A DNA stretch of 64,000 bases from an uncultured bacterium (GCA_903906425.1 CAIVKH010000342.1:1-64000); one strand, 5' to 3'; counted from the first letter of the stretch, positions 9,191 to 18,273 are shown. Made by a program: numbers and translations. The notes: generated by a model from the letters alone, not told the origin.

Positions 9191-11032
9191 TTACGGTCCG
9201 AGATGCAGCGCGAGAATCGGCGCGGCCTTTTCCCAGCCCTGCTGCATTTGCTTCAAATCGAGAATCAGTTGCTTGAGCTCCATGTCGATCCGCGCGTAAT
9301 CCGCGTCCTCCGGCCCGGCGCCTTGCCGAACGGTCGCGGCAGCGCGCTGCTGTTCGAGTTCGCGGCGGCGATGCAGCAGCGCCCGGCGGTGGATCGCGAG
9401 GATAAAATCCTGCGCGGCGCGGTCGGGGCCGACTTCGCCGACGACCATCGAGTCGCTGGCGGAAAGTTCCGCGGCCAGCCGCTGGCATTCCGGGCCGGCG
9501 TTGCCGAGCGCGGCGGCGAGATGAAAATCCGAATCGTGGCCGTGCGCGAAAAGTTCGCGGATGATCGCGCGGCAGTCGGCGTCTTCGAGCAAGTCGTCGC
9601 GGATGTATTCCGCGGCGAAGTTCGCGATGTCGGGATGGTGCAGCAGCACCCGCGCGAGTTCGATTTCCTCGCGCGGGTGCTCGATCTTTTCCGGCGGCGG
9701 TTCGGAATCGTCCGCGCGCGGCGCGACGGTTCTCACGCGTCGCAAATCCTGATGAAATGCCGCGGGCGAAATCCGCAATCGCGATGCGGCTTGCTGGATC
9801 ATCTGGTCGCGCTGCACCGCCGATGGCGCTTTGCTGATCGTTTCCAGCAGCGCGCGCGAAACGCGCATGAGACCGGTTTCATTCCGCGTGTCGTCGCGCG
9901 AAGTCAGAATGTCGATTTGAAAATCCAGCGCGGTCTTGTTGTTCTCGATCGCGTCCCGCATCGCGTCCGCGCCGCGTTTCAAAATCAGCGAGTCGGGATC
10001 TTCGCCTTGCGGAAGCGCGGCGACGCGGACGCCCAGTCCGGCGGCGAGAAATATTTCCGACGAGCGGATCGCGGAGTTTTGTCCGGCGCTGTCGGCGTCC
10101 ATCACGAGAATCACGGCGTCGGCGTAGCGTTTCAGCAGCCGCGCGTGATCGTCGGTGATTGCGGTTCCCTGGCCGGCCACGGCCGTGTTGATGCCGACGG
10201 AGTGGCAGCGGATCACATCAATCTGGCCTTCGCAAATGATCGCGGTGCGCGAATCGAGGATCGGTTTGCGCGCCTTGTCCAGCGCGTAAAGAATGCGGCT
10301 CTTCTTGAAGAGCATCGTCTCCGGCGAATTCACATATTTTGCCGGATGCTGGTCCTTGTGCAGCACGCGTCCGCTGAACCCGACAACGCGGCCCTGCTCG
10401 TCGCGGATCGGAAACATGAGCCGGCCGCGGAAGCGGTCATACAAATCTTCGGGATCGTGTTCGCCCTGCGTCAGCAATCCGGCGGCGACCATTTGCGCGA
10501 TGGTGAATTTGTTTTTCTTCGCCCACATCACGATCGCGTCCTTTTGCGGCGGCGCAAAGCCGATGCCGAATTGTTCCACGATTTCGCCGGTGAGCTTCCG
10601 GTCTTCGAGATATTTTCGCGCGGCTTCGGCGCTGGCGTGATCGAGCAGGACGCGCTGGTAAAACTGGGCGATCTGTTCGTTGAGTTTGAAAAGAACGTCC
10701 TTGCTCTCGCCTTTTTCGCCAGGCGCGCCTTCGTCGAGTTCGAGCCGGATTCCGGCGCGTTCCGCGAGCATCCGCGCCGCGGTCGGGAAGTCCACATTTT
10801 CAACCGCCATCAGGAAGGTGAAAACGTTTCCGCCCTTGTGGCAGCCGAAGCAGTAAAACATCTGCCGAGCCGAGTTGACGTTGAATGACGGCGTCTTTTC
10901 CTTATGAAAGGGGCAAAGCCCCTTAAACGACGCCCCGCCGGCGCGCTTGAGCTGAACGTGCTGGCCGACGACATCGACGATGTCGCTCGCGGCGCGAATC
11001 TGCTCGATGGTCTGTTCGCTGATGATCGGCAT
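9191..11032 (-). CDS. dnaG: DNA primase DnaG
   Basis: Synthesises RNA primers at the replication fork. The 613-aa protein has the N-terminal CHC2 zinc finger (C40, H43, C61, C64), the catalytic core with TOPRIM motifs (ICEGQID; DADSAGQ), and a C-terminal DnaB-interaction-like region. The length is normal. It is preceded by a CvpA-like gene on the same strand (39-bp gap) rather than the common rpsU/rpoD neighbours. The stop codon lies 8 bp from a palindrome pair. Confidence 0.97.
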   Translation of the reverse strand: MPIISEQTIEQIRAASDIVDVVGQHVQLKRAGGASFKGLCPFHKEKTPSFNVNSARQMFYCFGCHKGGNVFTFLMAVENVDFPTAARMLAERAGIRLELDEGAPGEKGESKDVLFKLNEQIAQFYQRVLLDHASAEAARKYLEDRKLTGEIVEQFGIGFAPPQKDAIVMWAKKNKFTIAQMVAAGLLTQGEHDPEDLYDRFRGRLMFPIRDEQGRVVGFSGRVLHKDQHPAKYVNSPETMLFKKSRILYALDKARKPILDSRTAIICEGQIDVIRCHSVGINTAVAGQGTAITDDHARLLKRYADAVILVMDADSAGQNSAIRSSEIFLAAGLGVRVAALPQGEDPDSLILKRGADAMRDAIENNKTALDFQIDILTSRDDTRNETGLMRVSRALLETISKAPSAVQRDQMIQQAASRLRISPAAFHQDLRRVRTVAPRADDSEPPPEKIEHPREEIELARVLLHHPDIANFAAEYIRDDLLEDADCRAIIRELFAHGHDSDFHLAAALGNAGPECQRLAAELSASDSMVVGEVGPDRAAQDFILAIHRRALLHRRRELEQQRAAATVRQGAGPEDADYARIDMELKQLILDLKQMQQGWEKAAPILALHLGP

Positions 11033-11071
11033 GGCGGAACACTCGCAGATCGCAGATCACAAATCGCGAAA

Positions 11072-11701
11072 TTATTTCACGGGGCCGAGCGGCTGGCCAG
11101 CGGGGACTTCGTTGGTGATGACATCGGGCGGCGCGGCTTCGACATCGCGGATCGGCGGCGTGTCCTTCGACGGCGGGAGATTTTTGTCGTGCGGGCCGGG
11201 CGGCAGCGGCAGGTTGTTTTTCTTCGACAAATCCTCGTAGAGCGGCCGCACGCGCTGCATGACAAAATGGCCGCTCACCGAATCGTCGCCGACAGTCTTT
11301 TGAACCTTGGCGTTCGGGATGAACAGCGCGACGAGTAGAAGAATCGTCGTGTACACCGTCCAGCGCACGAGGCCGCAGAACGCGCCGCCGAGGCGCTCGG
11401 CCTTGCCTTTGAAATTAAAATTCATCATCGCTTTGAGCGATTTGCGGATGATCCAGAGTAGCAGATAGGCGAGGACGAAAACGATGATGACGCCGGAGAC
11501 GGTCGCTTCCTGCGCGGTGAAACTCGTGTTCTTCAAAATCAGCCCGCTGGCCCAGCCGCCGAATTTCCACGCGACGACACCGCTCACCGCCGTTGCGACG
11601 AGCGTCGCGATCTCGCCCGAAAGCCCGCGCCGCGTGCCGTCCACGATGCCGAAAAGCAGCAGCGCCGCGACAATTCCATCCACATAATTAAATCCCGCCA
11701 T
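11072..11701 (-). CDS. CvpA-family inner membrane protein
   Basis: A 209-aa protein with about four hydrophobic segments in the first 140 residues (DGIVAALLLFGIVDGTRRGL, the family's opening pattern, then further segments to ILLLVALFIP) and a Pro-rich cytoplasmic tail. CvpA is linked to colicin V export and envelope maintenance in other bacteria; the role here is inferred by family only. The ATG at 11701 has AGGAA 12 bases upstream; another ATG at 11713 is too close to it. Upstream in-frame codons back to 11800 run through a palindrome and are not thought to be coding. Confidence 0.82.
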   Translation of the reverse strand: MAGFNYVDGIVAALLLFGIVDGTRRGLSGEIATLVATAVSGVVAWKFGGWASGLILKNTSFTAQEATVSGVIIVFVLAYLLLWIIRKSLKAMMNFNFKGKAERLGGAFCGLVRWTVYTTILLLVALFIPNAKVQKTVGDDSVSGHFVMQRVRPLYEDLSKKNNLPLPPGPHDKNLPPSKDTPPIRDVEAAPPDVITNEVPAGQPLGPVK

Positions 11702-11770
11702 GGCCGTGTACATTTCCTGAACGATACGAATCGCGCCGCGATGCCGCAAGCGCGGAGCGAACTGCGGAGT

Positions 11771-11817
11771 TTCCAATGATTGGAAAAGGCGGCCGCGCAA
11801 ACTTCTAATGATTGGAA
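11771..11817. repeat. Phased palindrome pair
   Basis: Units at 11771-11785 (perfect, centre G) and 11803-11817 (TTCTAATGATTGGAA, one mismatch), 32 bp apart. They lie between two minus-strand genes; the second unit ends 2 bp from the stop of the dehydrogenase gene. Confidence 0.92.
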
Positions 11818-11819
11818 AT

Positions 11820-12794
11820 TCAGATCGAAACGGGCGTCGCGAATTTTTCGTGGGCGAAAAAGTGCGCGAGTTCGCGGGCGCTTTCGAGGGATTTGCGCTC
11901 GGTGGATTCGACGGTGTTGAAGGCGTTGTGCGGCGTGAGGATCACGTCGTCGCGCTCGCGCAGCGTGCGGACGGCCTCGTAGGCGGGCGCGTCGTTTTCG
12001 TGGGGCTGGCGGAGTGCGGTGGCCAGACCGGGTTCGTCTTCGAAGACGTCGAGGCCGACGCCGCCGAGGATATTTTCGTCGAGGAGTCGCTCCAGATCCT
12101 CGGGCGGCGAGATTTCGCCGCGAGATACGTTGATGAAAATGCAGCCCGGCCGGGCGCGGCGGAGGCGGTCGTAGCCGAGCAGGCCGAGATTTTCGGAGGT
12201 GAGATTCATGCTGCAGACGATGACGTCTGCGACGCGGATGCCTTCGTCGAGGGTGAGATAGTGAAGGTTGAAGTGGCGGTGGACGATGTCGGCAGCCAGC
12301 ACGTTCATGCCGAGGCCGCGGCCGATGTTGGCGATGTGGCCGCCGATGTCGCCGGCGCCGGCGACGAGCAAAGTTTTGTACTGCACCTCGCGGCCGGTGA
12401 GGCCGTCGCGATGGAAGCGGTTGAATTGTTCGATCTGCCGCGGCAGGCGGCGCAGCAGCGCGAGCATCATCATGGCGGCGTGCTCGGCCACGGCGCGGCC
12501 GCAATATTTCGGCAGCGAGCCGCACGGCGGAAAATTTTTGGCGGCGCGCTGGAAGGCGATGATGTGGTCGTAGCCGGTGGCGCGGGTCTGGATGCCGCGC
12601 AGTTTCGCGGCCCACGCGGGCGGGATTACCGACTGCGTGCGGATGCTGATGACCGGCGCGGGCGGCGCGGTGTCGCCGGTTTCCTGGATCGTCTGCGGCG
12701 TGAAGCCGGCGCGCCATGCGGGGTCGAGATGGCGGCGCAGCGCGGGGGCCTCCTCCTCGAAGGCCTCATAAAAGAAGATGTCAAATTGGTTCAT
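11820..12794 (-). CDS. D-isomer specific 2-hydroxyacid dehydrogenase
   Basis: NAD(P)-dependent oxidoreductase of the D-lactate/phosphoglycerate dehydrogenase family; the substrate is not predictable. The 324-aa protein has the Rossmann motif GAGDIGGHIANIGRG, the catalytic Arg in NVSRGE, the Glu in DVFEDEPG and the His in LTPHNAF. Start at the ATG at 12794 (MNQFDIFF); the open frame extends further upstream but overlaps the divergent TolQ-like gene. It may head a minus-strand unit with the CvpA and dnaG genes, though a palindrome pair intervenes. Confidence 0.9.
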   Translation of the reverse strand: MNQFDIFFYEAFEEEAPALRRHLDPAWRAGFTPQTIQETGDTAPPAPVISIRTQSVIPPAWAAKLRGIQTRATGYDHIIAFQRAAKNFPPCGSLPKYCGRAVAEHAAMMMLALLRRLPRQIEQFNRFHRDGLTGREVQYKTLLVAGAGDIGGHIANIGRGLGMNVLAADIVHRHFNLHYLTLDEGIRVADVIVCSMNLTSENLGLLGYDRLRRARPGCIFINVSRGEISPPEDLERLLDENILGGVGLDVFEDEPGLATALRQPHENDAPAYEAVRTLRERDDVILTPHNAFNTVESTERKSLESARELAHFFAHEKFATPVSI

Positions 12795-12857
12795 TTCCTG
12801 CTTTTGTATGCCGCTCACTCTTGAAACAAAAGCGCCGAGCAACGTCGAGATTGATTT

Positions 12858-14335
12858 TTGAAGCCGGCCGATGAGGATGCCGTAAAGCCGCAACAAATGC
12901 GCCACGCACCAACAGAACAGGAAGTCGCAAAGCGGGGGTTGAAAGACGCGACGGAGCCGAATTTTCTCGCGCTTCTGCTGATCAGCCTGGTGGCGACGGT
13001 CGCTGTGAGCGGCGGCGCGTGGCTGCTGCGGTCGGTTGAAATTCCCTGGCTCAACTTCGCCAAACTCGATGCGATCGTCAATCACCGCGGCATGGTCCAG
13101 TACGTCGAACTGGTGATGGCGTTTCTGCTCGCGGGGACGGCGGCCGGAAAATACCGGCTGCTGCGGCCGCAGTGGGGCGACCTTGCGACGCAGCCGCTCG
13201 CGGGCGTGGACCTGCGCGGCGACCAGAATCTTCAGGCGTTTCGGCAAAAGCTCGCGGCCGATCCACGGTTTGAAAAAAGTTTACTGCTGTCGCGGCTGCA
13301 TCGCGGCATCGGACTTTGGCTCGGATCGAAGGATCTCGAGCGGCTCGGCGAATGGATGGAGGCGGAGAGCCGGCGAGAAACCGCCGCGTCGGATTCGTCG
13401 TTTGCGCTGGCGCGATATTTCATCTGGGCGATTCCGATCATGGGCTTCATCGGCACCGTGCTCGGGCTGGCGCGCGCCGTCGGCGGGTTCAGCGTCCTCG
13501 GCACCGCGCCGGATTTAATTTCGATCAAGAACGCGATCGGGCAGGTCACGATGGGCCTCGGCGTCGCATTCGAGACGACGCTGCTTGCGCTGGTGCTCAC
13601 GATTCCACTGATGCTGCTGCTGACGTTCGTGCAGCGCGACGAGGAGAAACTTCTCGTCGAGCTCGACAACTATCTCGACCAGACGTTGCTCACGCGGCTG
13701 CCGTCGTCCGAAAAAAATCCGATCGTGATCGAAAATCTCGAGGCTCGCTGGAGGCCGCGTTTCGCCGCTACATCCCCGATCCCGACCGCTACGAGGAAGT
13801 TTTCACGCGCTCGATCGAGCGGGCCGGCGCGAGCGTCGAGGCGCGCTTCGCGAATCTTGCGCGCGACTACGCGGCGACGCTGCGCGACCTGACCTCGCAG
13901 CTCGGCGAACATCTCGCCGCCGTCACCGAAGTGACCGCGCAGGCCGTCGGCAACATGCTCAACCAGGTGCGCGAAGTCGGGCGCGATGAGACGGACCGCT
14001 TTCGCTCGATGCTTGTCGAAATCGAAAGCAAATCGGGCGCGGCGCTCGCGGATTACCAGAAGGCCGCGGAAAAATTCCAGACCGCTTCCGCCGGAGCGTC
14101 GTCGGAACTGGCCGCGCGGCTCGGCGAGGTTTCGCGTCTCGCCGCCAGCGTGCAGAATTTATTGCGCGTCGAGCAGGCCGTGGAAAAAGGATTGCAAGAC
14201 ATCACGGCGGGCCAGGAACTGCAAAAGACGCTGGCCGAACTGCGGCGCCACCTCGACGCAACCACGACGCTCTGCCAGCAGCTCGGCAAACCGCGCCAGT
14301 TCACCTTGCACGAAATTGCCGCGCAAAAGGAGTGA
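12858..14335 (+). CDS. MotA/TolQ/ExbB-like proton channel protein, frameshifted
   Basis: Two overlapping frames must be joined to give one protein of about 490 aa. The first (from 12858) has four hydrophobic segments, two N-terminal and two around FIWAIPIMGFIGTVLGLARAVGG and MGLGVAFETTLLALVLTIPLML, the MotA_ExbB core. The second (to 14335) continues as EAAFRRYIPDPDRYEEVF followed by a long Ala/Glu-rich helical tail. The switch is one base and lies between an A7 run (13711-13717) and about 13745. The start is uncertain: TTG at 12858 or ATG at 12897. It heads an operon with two one-TM partners, so it likely forms an energised complex in the inner membrane. Confidence 0.75.
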
Positions 14336-14340
14336 CGCAC

Positions 14341-14868
14341 ATGGGGCGGCGCAACATGCTGCGTGCCGATCTCTCGATGTTCATGAGCATCATTTTCATG
14401 CTCGCCGGCTGCCTGCTCATCATGCTCATCAGCAATCTGGCCATCGTCATCGTTGATCCCGCGACCGTGGTCATCAGCGGCATCATCCGCGCGCCTGGCA
14501 TGCAGCGCGGCGCGAGCGGAAATCTGGAACAGGTCGGGAAAATCGATCCCGGCGGAAACGTGGACAAGCTTCCGCACTTCGTTGACGTCAATCCCGGCGG
14601 TCTCATTTTTTATCCCGGCGGCAACCGCGCGCCGCTCGCGTCGCTCGCGCAGCCGGGCAACTCATTTGAAAATCTGCTCGACGCGGTCGCGCCGCGCGCC
14701 GAACACGAATATGTCGTGCTCATCGTGCGACCCGGCACCGCAGCGCTCACGCGCAAGCTGCGCGCCGCCGTCACCGGCCGCGGCATCGACATCGGCCTGG
14801 AAATCTACGAGGCGAACCAGCCGGTCAACTACGTGCGGTCGCTGCACGCGTCGCCGAAAGGCGGATGA
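14341..14868 (+). CDS. Single-pass membrane protein, TolR/ExbD-like position
   Basis: A 175-aa protein with one N-terminal hydrophobic segment (about residues 9-38, FMSIIFMLAGCLLIMLISNLAIVIV is split here as SIIFMLAGCLLIMLI plus NLAIVIV) and a periplasmic remainder containing EYVVLIVRPGTA. Size, topology and place directly after a TolQ/ExbB-like gene suggest the ExbD/TolR partner, but the canonical ExbD sequence is not obvious. Start at ATG 14341 with AAGGAG upstream; the previous stop is 5 bp away. Confidence 0.65.
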   Translation: MGRRNMLRADLSMFMSIIFMLAGCLLIMLISNLAIVIVDPATVVISGIIRAPGMQRGASGNLEQVGKIDPGGNVDKLPHFVDVNPGGLIFYPGGNRAPLASLAQPGNSFENLLDAVAPRAEHEYVVLIVRPGTAALTRKLRAAVTGRGIDIGLEIYEANQPVNYVRSLHASPKGG

Positions 14869-14871
14869 ACC

Positions 14872-15489
14872 ATGCACCGCCCGTTTGAAGTTTCGCTCGA
14901 CGCGCTGATGAACGTCGCCGTCTGCCTCGTCGGCTCGCTCATCTTCGTGATCATCGCCACCGGCGTCGGCACCGCGGAAACCAACGTCGTAATCCCGACG
15001 CCCATCGAGCGCCACACGACGAAGCGCACGATCTATCTCGAATGCCGCAACGAGCAGCTCTTCCTGGTTTCAGTTGACGAACTCCATCACTTCGCTCTGC
15101 GCGCGATCAACGCTGCTCGGCGCGCCACCAGCAACGACGCCGCGGCATTTCTCGGCACGCTCGACTCGCTGCGCATCACAAACGAAACTTATCAGGTTGA
15201 TCTGCGCCAGCTCGTCGCCTCCGAAGGCCGCCTGCTTTCGGTCGCGCCGCTGCCCGGCGCGCGCGGCTACCCGCTGCCCGACTACTCGCGCGAGCCTGCC
15301 GACGGCTGGTATGCCACGCTCCTCGCGCGCATGAACCACGCCGGCGAGAATCTTTTTTTCCTCGTGCGCGACGACAGCTTTCACACCTTCAAAAACGCCC
15401 GCCTCCTCGCCTGGGAAACCGGCGCCGACGTATCTTTCGAACTGCTTGCGCCGGCCGACGCCGTAAGTTTTCCCGTCACGATGCGCTGA
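14872..15489 (+). CDS. Single-pass membrane protein, second TolR/ExbD-like partner
   Basis: A 205-aa protein starting 3 bp after the previous gene. PFEVSLDALMNVAVCLVGSLIFVII forms an N-terminal membrane segment with an Asp at its edge, as in ExbD/TolR/MotB proton-channel partners (the match is topological, not a family hit). The remainder is predicted to be periplasmic. Together with the two preceding genes it makes a three-gene motor-like operon with no TonB, TolA or peptidoglycan-binding OmpA domain visible. Confidence 0.65.
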   Translation: MHRPFEVSLDALMNVAVCLVGSLIFVIIATGVGTAETNVVIPTPIERHTTKRTIYLECRNEQLFLVSVDELHHFALRAINAARRATSNDAAAFLGTLDSLRITNETYQVDLRQLVASEGRLLSVAPLPGARGYPLPDYSREPADGWYATLLARMNHAGENLFFLVRDDSFHTFKNARLLAWETGADVSFELLAPADAVSFPVTMR

Positions 15490-15499
15490 TTCCGCGGCT

Positions 15500-15610
15500 T
15501 TCCAATCGTTGGAAAAACACGCGACCGCAACTTCCAATCATTGGCAAAAGACGGCCGCAAAACTTCCAATCATTGGAAATTTCGCTTCCGTTTTCTTCCA
15601 ATCATTGGAG
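15500..15610. repeat. Phased palindrome array, four units
   Basis: Units start at 15500 (TTCCAATCGTTGGAA), 15532 (TTCCAATCATTGGCA), 15564 (perfect) and 15596 (TTCCAATCATTGGAG). The period is exactly 32 bp and all centres are C. It lies between two plus-strand genes, 11 bp after a stop codon and 12 bp before the next ATG. Confidence 0.93.
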
Positions 15611-15622
15611 ACACTGCTTGCG

Positions 15623-16750
15623 ATGAAGATTGTTTTGGACGCCCGCTGGATTTATCCGGAGATTTCCGGGATCGGCCTGTACACGCAGGAGCTGATCCGC
15701 GGGCTCGTCGGGCTCGACCAGCCGCACAGCTTCGTTTTGCTCTTCGACAACCACGTCGTTTTGAACCGCACGGCCGAGGTCACCGGCTTCGACAAAAATC
15801 CGCGGTTCTCCGCGCGGATCGTCAACTTTGGCCCGTTCGCACCGCGCGGCCAGCTCGCGCTGCCGTGGCTGCTCAAACATTTCGAAGCGGATGTTTTTCA
15901 TTCGACGAATTACATGATTCCGCTGCTCGGCTGCGGTCGCGTGAAACGTGTCGTCACGATCCACGATTTGATTCCGCTGCTCTTCCGCGATCACGCTCCG
16001 AAGTCGAAAAAGTCGCGGCTGTTTCCGGTTTTCAAACGCATCATGTTCGAAGTTGGAAAACGTGCCGACCTCATCATCACCGTCAGCGAATCCACGCGCA
16101 GTGATGTTTTGCGCGAGCTTCGGATTCCGCCCGAATTTCACCCGCGCGTCGTCAGCATTCCCGAGGCCGCCGACGGCGCATTTCGGCCCGCGGAAAATCC
16201 CGCGCCGCGCAAACGCCCGCGGATTCTTTTCGTGGGCCGGCGCGATCCGTACAAAAATCTGCCGCGGCTCATCGAGGCGTTCGCGCAGGTGCGGGCGCGC
16301 GGAATTGACGCGGTTCTTCGCGTCATCGGCCCGGAGGACAAACGCTATCCCGAAGCGCCGCGCCGCGCGCTCGAACTCGGCATCAACGATCACATCGAGT
16401 GGATCGGCTACGTCGCCGACCGGAAGCTCGCGCAGCAATATCAGGACTCCGACGTGTTCGTACTCGCGTCGAAATACGAGGGTTTCGGCCTCACCGTGCT
16501 TGAAGCGATGGCCTGCGGAACGCCTGTCATTTGCAGCAACATTTCATCGCTGCCCGAAGTCGCCGGCGATGCCGCGCTGCTCGTGGATCCGCAGAGCACG
16601 GAACAAATCGCCGGTGCGATTTCGCACGTGCTGACCGATTCGAAACTCGCCGCGGAGCTGCGCGAAAAAGGCATCGCCCGCGCCGCGCAATTTTCCTGGA
16701 AGCGCACTGCGGAGCTGACGCTGAAGGCCTACGAATCGCTCAGCTGTTGA
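15623..16750 (+). CDS. Glycosyltransferase family 4 (GT-B)
   Basis: A 375-aa protein opening with MKIVLDARWIYPEISGIG, then an N-terminal acceptor domain and a C-terminal GT1-type nucleotide-sugar domain: RILFVGRRDPYKNL, YVADRKLAQQYQDSDVFVLAS, and EGFGLTVLEAMACGTPVI with the catalytic E-x7-E region. Such enzymes build surface polysaccharide or LPS chains. The ATG at 15623 is chosen because longer in-frame starts translate the palindrome array. Convergent with the exported protein gene downstream. Confidence 0.92.
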   Translation: MKIVLDARWIYPEISGIGLYTQELIRGLVGLDQPHSFVLLFDNHVVLNRTAEVTGFDKNPRFSARIVNFGPFAPRGQLALPWLLKHFEADVFHSTNYMIPLLGCGRVKRVVTIHDLIPLLFRDHAPKSKKSRLFPVFKRIMFEVGKRADLIITVSESTRSDVLRELRIPPEFHPRVVSIPEAADGAFRPAENPAPRKRPRILFVGRRDPYKNLPRLIEAFAQVRARGIDAVLRVIGPEDKRYPEAPRRALELGINDHIEWIGYVADRKLAQQYQDSDVFVLASKYEGFGLTVLEAMACGTPVICSNISSLPEVAGDAALLVDPQSTEQIAGAISHVLTDSKLAAELREKGIARAAQFSWKRTAELTLKAYESLSC

Positions 16751-16763
16751 GCTGGGACGGTCG

Positions 16764-17498
16764 TCATTTCGCTTCCGTCACGCGCAGAAACACGATGATG
16801 TTTTCCTCGCGCTTGTCTTCCTCGCGGCGGACTTTTTGCGCGCCGCCGATGGCGATCCAGTCGCCAAGTTTTACGGTCACCGCCGTGTTGAACTTTCGCG
16901 ATTCGATGACGGGCTTGCCTGCCTTCATGTGCGTGCCGGGCAGCTCGGACATTTCAACCAGCAGATTGTACGTAAAGCCCAGCTTGACGTCCGTGTTCAC
17001 CGCGCCGGATGGAGTTGCATTCACTTCAACCTGGATTCCAGGATTCAGATCGTCCTCCAGCGCCTTCGGGCGGTAAAGCCCGTTGCTCATCGTTTCCATG
17101 TAGGCGGTGCCGGAAAACCAGTGGCGCTGAACGCGGTAAATCACGTTCGTCTCCGGTTCCATGTAGGCAATCTGACGCACGATTTCGATCTTCGCATCCG
17201 TCCCCGCGCGCACCGTCATTCTCGGGGCCGATAGCAGATCAACACCGTCCATTGTTTCGAGCTTCTTGAGCCAATCGCCCGATGCGAGCACTGTGCCGAC
17301 AACACTCCACTGGCCGTTGCTCGAAAACTTCATCGCGTCGGAGATGATGGTCAGCGCGTTTGATCCGAGCGCCGAAGTGGGCGCGGAAATGATTTTTGTT
17401 TCGATCAAATACTGCGTGCCAGTCGGTGCGACATCTGCGGCGTTTGCCAGCGCCGACTGCAAACAAAGCGCGAAAATCAGGATCGGTATTCTTTTCAT
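16764..17498 (-). CDS. Exported protein, possible secretin-like domain
   Basis: A 244-aa protein with a clear signal peptide (KRIPILIFALCLQSALANA). The central stretch (LLSAPRMTVRAGTDAKIEIVRQIAYM, about residues 90-115, quoted here in part as LSAPRMTVRAGTDAKI) resembles the secretin-domain pattern seen in small PVC proteins, and the C-terminus has TAVTVKLGDWIAIGGAQ. It is too short to be a complete outer-membrane secretin. It is the third gene of an operon with an ECF sigma factor and a one-TM protein, so it may be an envelope factor under their control. ATG 17498 has AAAGGA upstream. Confidence 0.6.
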   Translation of the reverse strand: MKRIPILIFALCLQSALANAADVAPTGTQYLIETKIISAPTSALGSNALTIISDAMKFSSNGQWSVVGTVLASGDWLKKLETMDGVDLLSAPRMTVRAGTDAKIEIVRQIAYMEPETNVIYRVQRHWFSGTAYMETMSNGLYRPKALEDDLNPGIQVEVNATPSGAVNTDVKLGFTYNLLVEMSELPGTHMKAGKPVIESRKFNTAVTVKLGDWIAIGGAQKVRREEDKREENIIVFLRVTEAK

Positions 17499-17509
17499 GG
17501 TTGTTCCTT

Positions 17510-17800
17510 TCAAGGTTGAACAAAACTTCGCCCGATGAACGGGAATGACGGCAGTTTGATGTCGGCGCTCGCGATCACAACGGACTTCGGTCCGCCTGCC
17601 ATTTCATCGCTCGGCGGCAGGTGAAACAAGATCGCGCCCGCGGCGATGCCAATGATTGCGGCAAGCGCGCATGCCCAGAGCGGAACCGGTCGCGAAAAAA
17701 TCGGCGCAGCATTTTGCAGAGAGCGTTCCATGCGTGCGTCAAGGCCTGCCGATGGCCCGCGCCGCAAAATATTTTTCAATTCATTTTCCATTTCGTTCAT
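17510..17800 (-). CDS. Small one-TM protein, candidate anti-sigma factor
   Basis: A 96-aa protein with a hydrophilic N-terminus (NEMENELKNILRRGPSAG), one membrane segment (PLWACALAAIIGIAAGAILF) and a short outer tail. The start overlaps the sigma factor stop by 4 bp (ATGA) and has GGAGGA upstream. Size, topology and gene order match membrane anti-sigma factors, but the zinc-binding ZAS motif (HxxxCxxC) is absent, so the role is inferred from context. Confidence 0.6.
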   Translation of the reverse strand: MNEMENELKNILRRGPSAGLDARMERSLQNAAPIFSRPVPLWACALAAIIGIAAGAILFHLPPSDEMAGGPKSVVIASADIKLPSFPFIGRSFVQP

Positions 17801-18273
17801 GGTTTGTCCTCCGCGCAAAGTTCGCGCAGTTTTTCGATGCCGCGCCGATAATGCGACGCAATCGTATTTTGATTCGCGCCTCGAATCGCCGCGATTTCCC
17901 GGAATGTCAGCTCATCGAAAATCTTCAACGTCACCGTCGCCCGCTCGTCATCGCCAAGTTTCGCCAGCGCCGCTTCCATCCGCTCCGCCCGCCCGCGGTC
18001 GGGCAAATTCGCCGGCAGCGATTCAAATTCGAAATAGTTCTCGCGCCGCGATTCGTCCTTCCTCCACGCGCTCACCGCCGCGTTGCGGACGCAGCGAAAA
18101 GCGTAGAGTTTCATGTTCAGCGGCAGGAGCGGACGCGCGATCAACTTTTCGACCGCCGAATGAACCGCGTCCTCCGCCCGCGCACAGTCACCCGTGATGG
18201 TCAGCGCATAGCTGAACAATCCCTGCCGGTGATTTTCATAAAACGTCCGAATCTTTTCCGCGCGTCTGCTCAC
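17797..18273 (-). CDS. ECF-type RNA polymerase sigma factor
   Basis: A 158-aa protein with region 2 (FSYALTITGDCARAEDAVHS) and region 4 (LTFREIAAIRGANQNTIASHYRRGIEKLRE), the minimal ECF sigma-70 architecture. The start is taken as GTG at 18273; a longer open frame runs to 18489 but would overlap the divergent glycosyltransferase gene. It is the first gene of a sigma/membrane protein/exported protein operon. Confidence 0.85.
   Translation of the reverse strand: MSRRAEKIRTFYENHRQGLFSYALTITGDCARAEDAVHSAVEKLIARPLLPLNMKLYAFRCVRNAAVSAWRKDESRRENYFEFESLPANLPDRGRAERMEAALAKLGDDERATVTLKIFDELTFREIAAIRGANQNTIASHYRRGIEKLRELCAEDKP

Noticed and set aside
15500-15610. Regular repeats with spacers resembling a small CRISPR array
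   Set aside because: The repeat is only 15 bp and palindromic, spacers are 17 bp, arrays have two to four units scattered over the whole window, and no cas gene is present.
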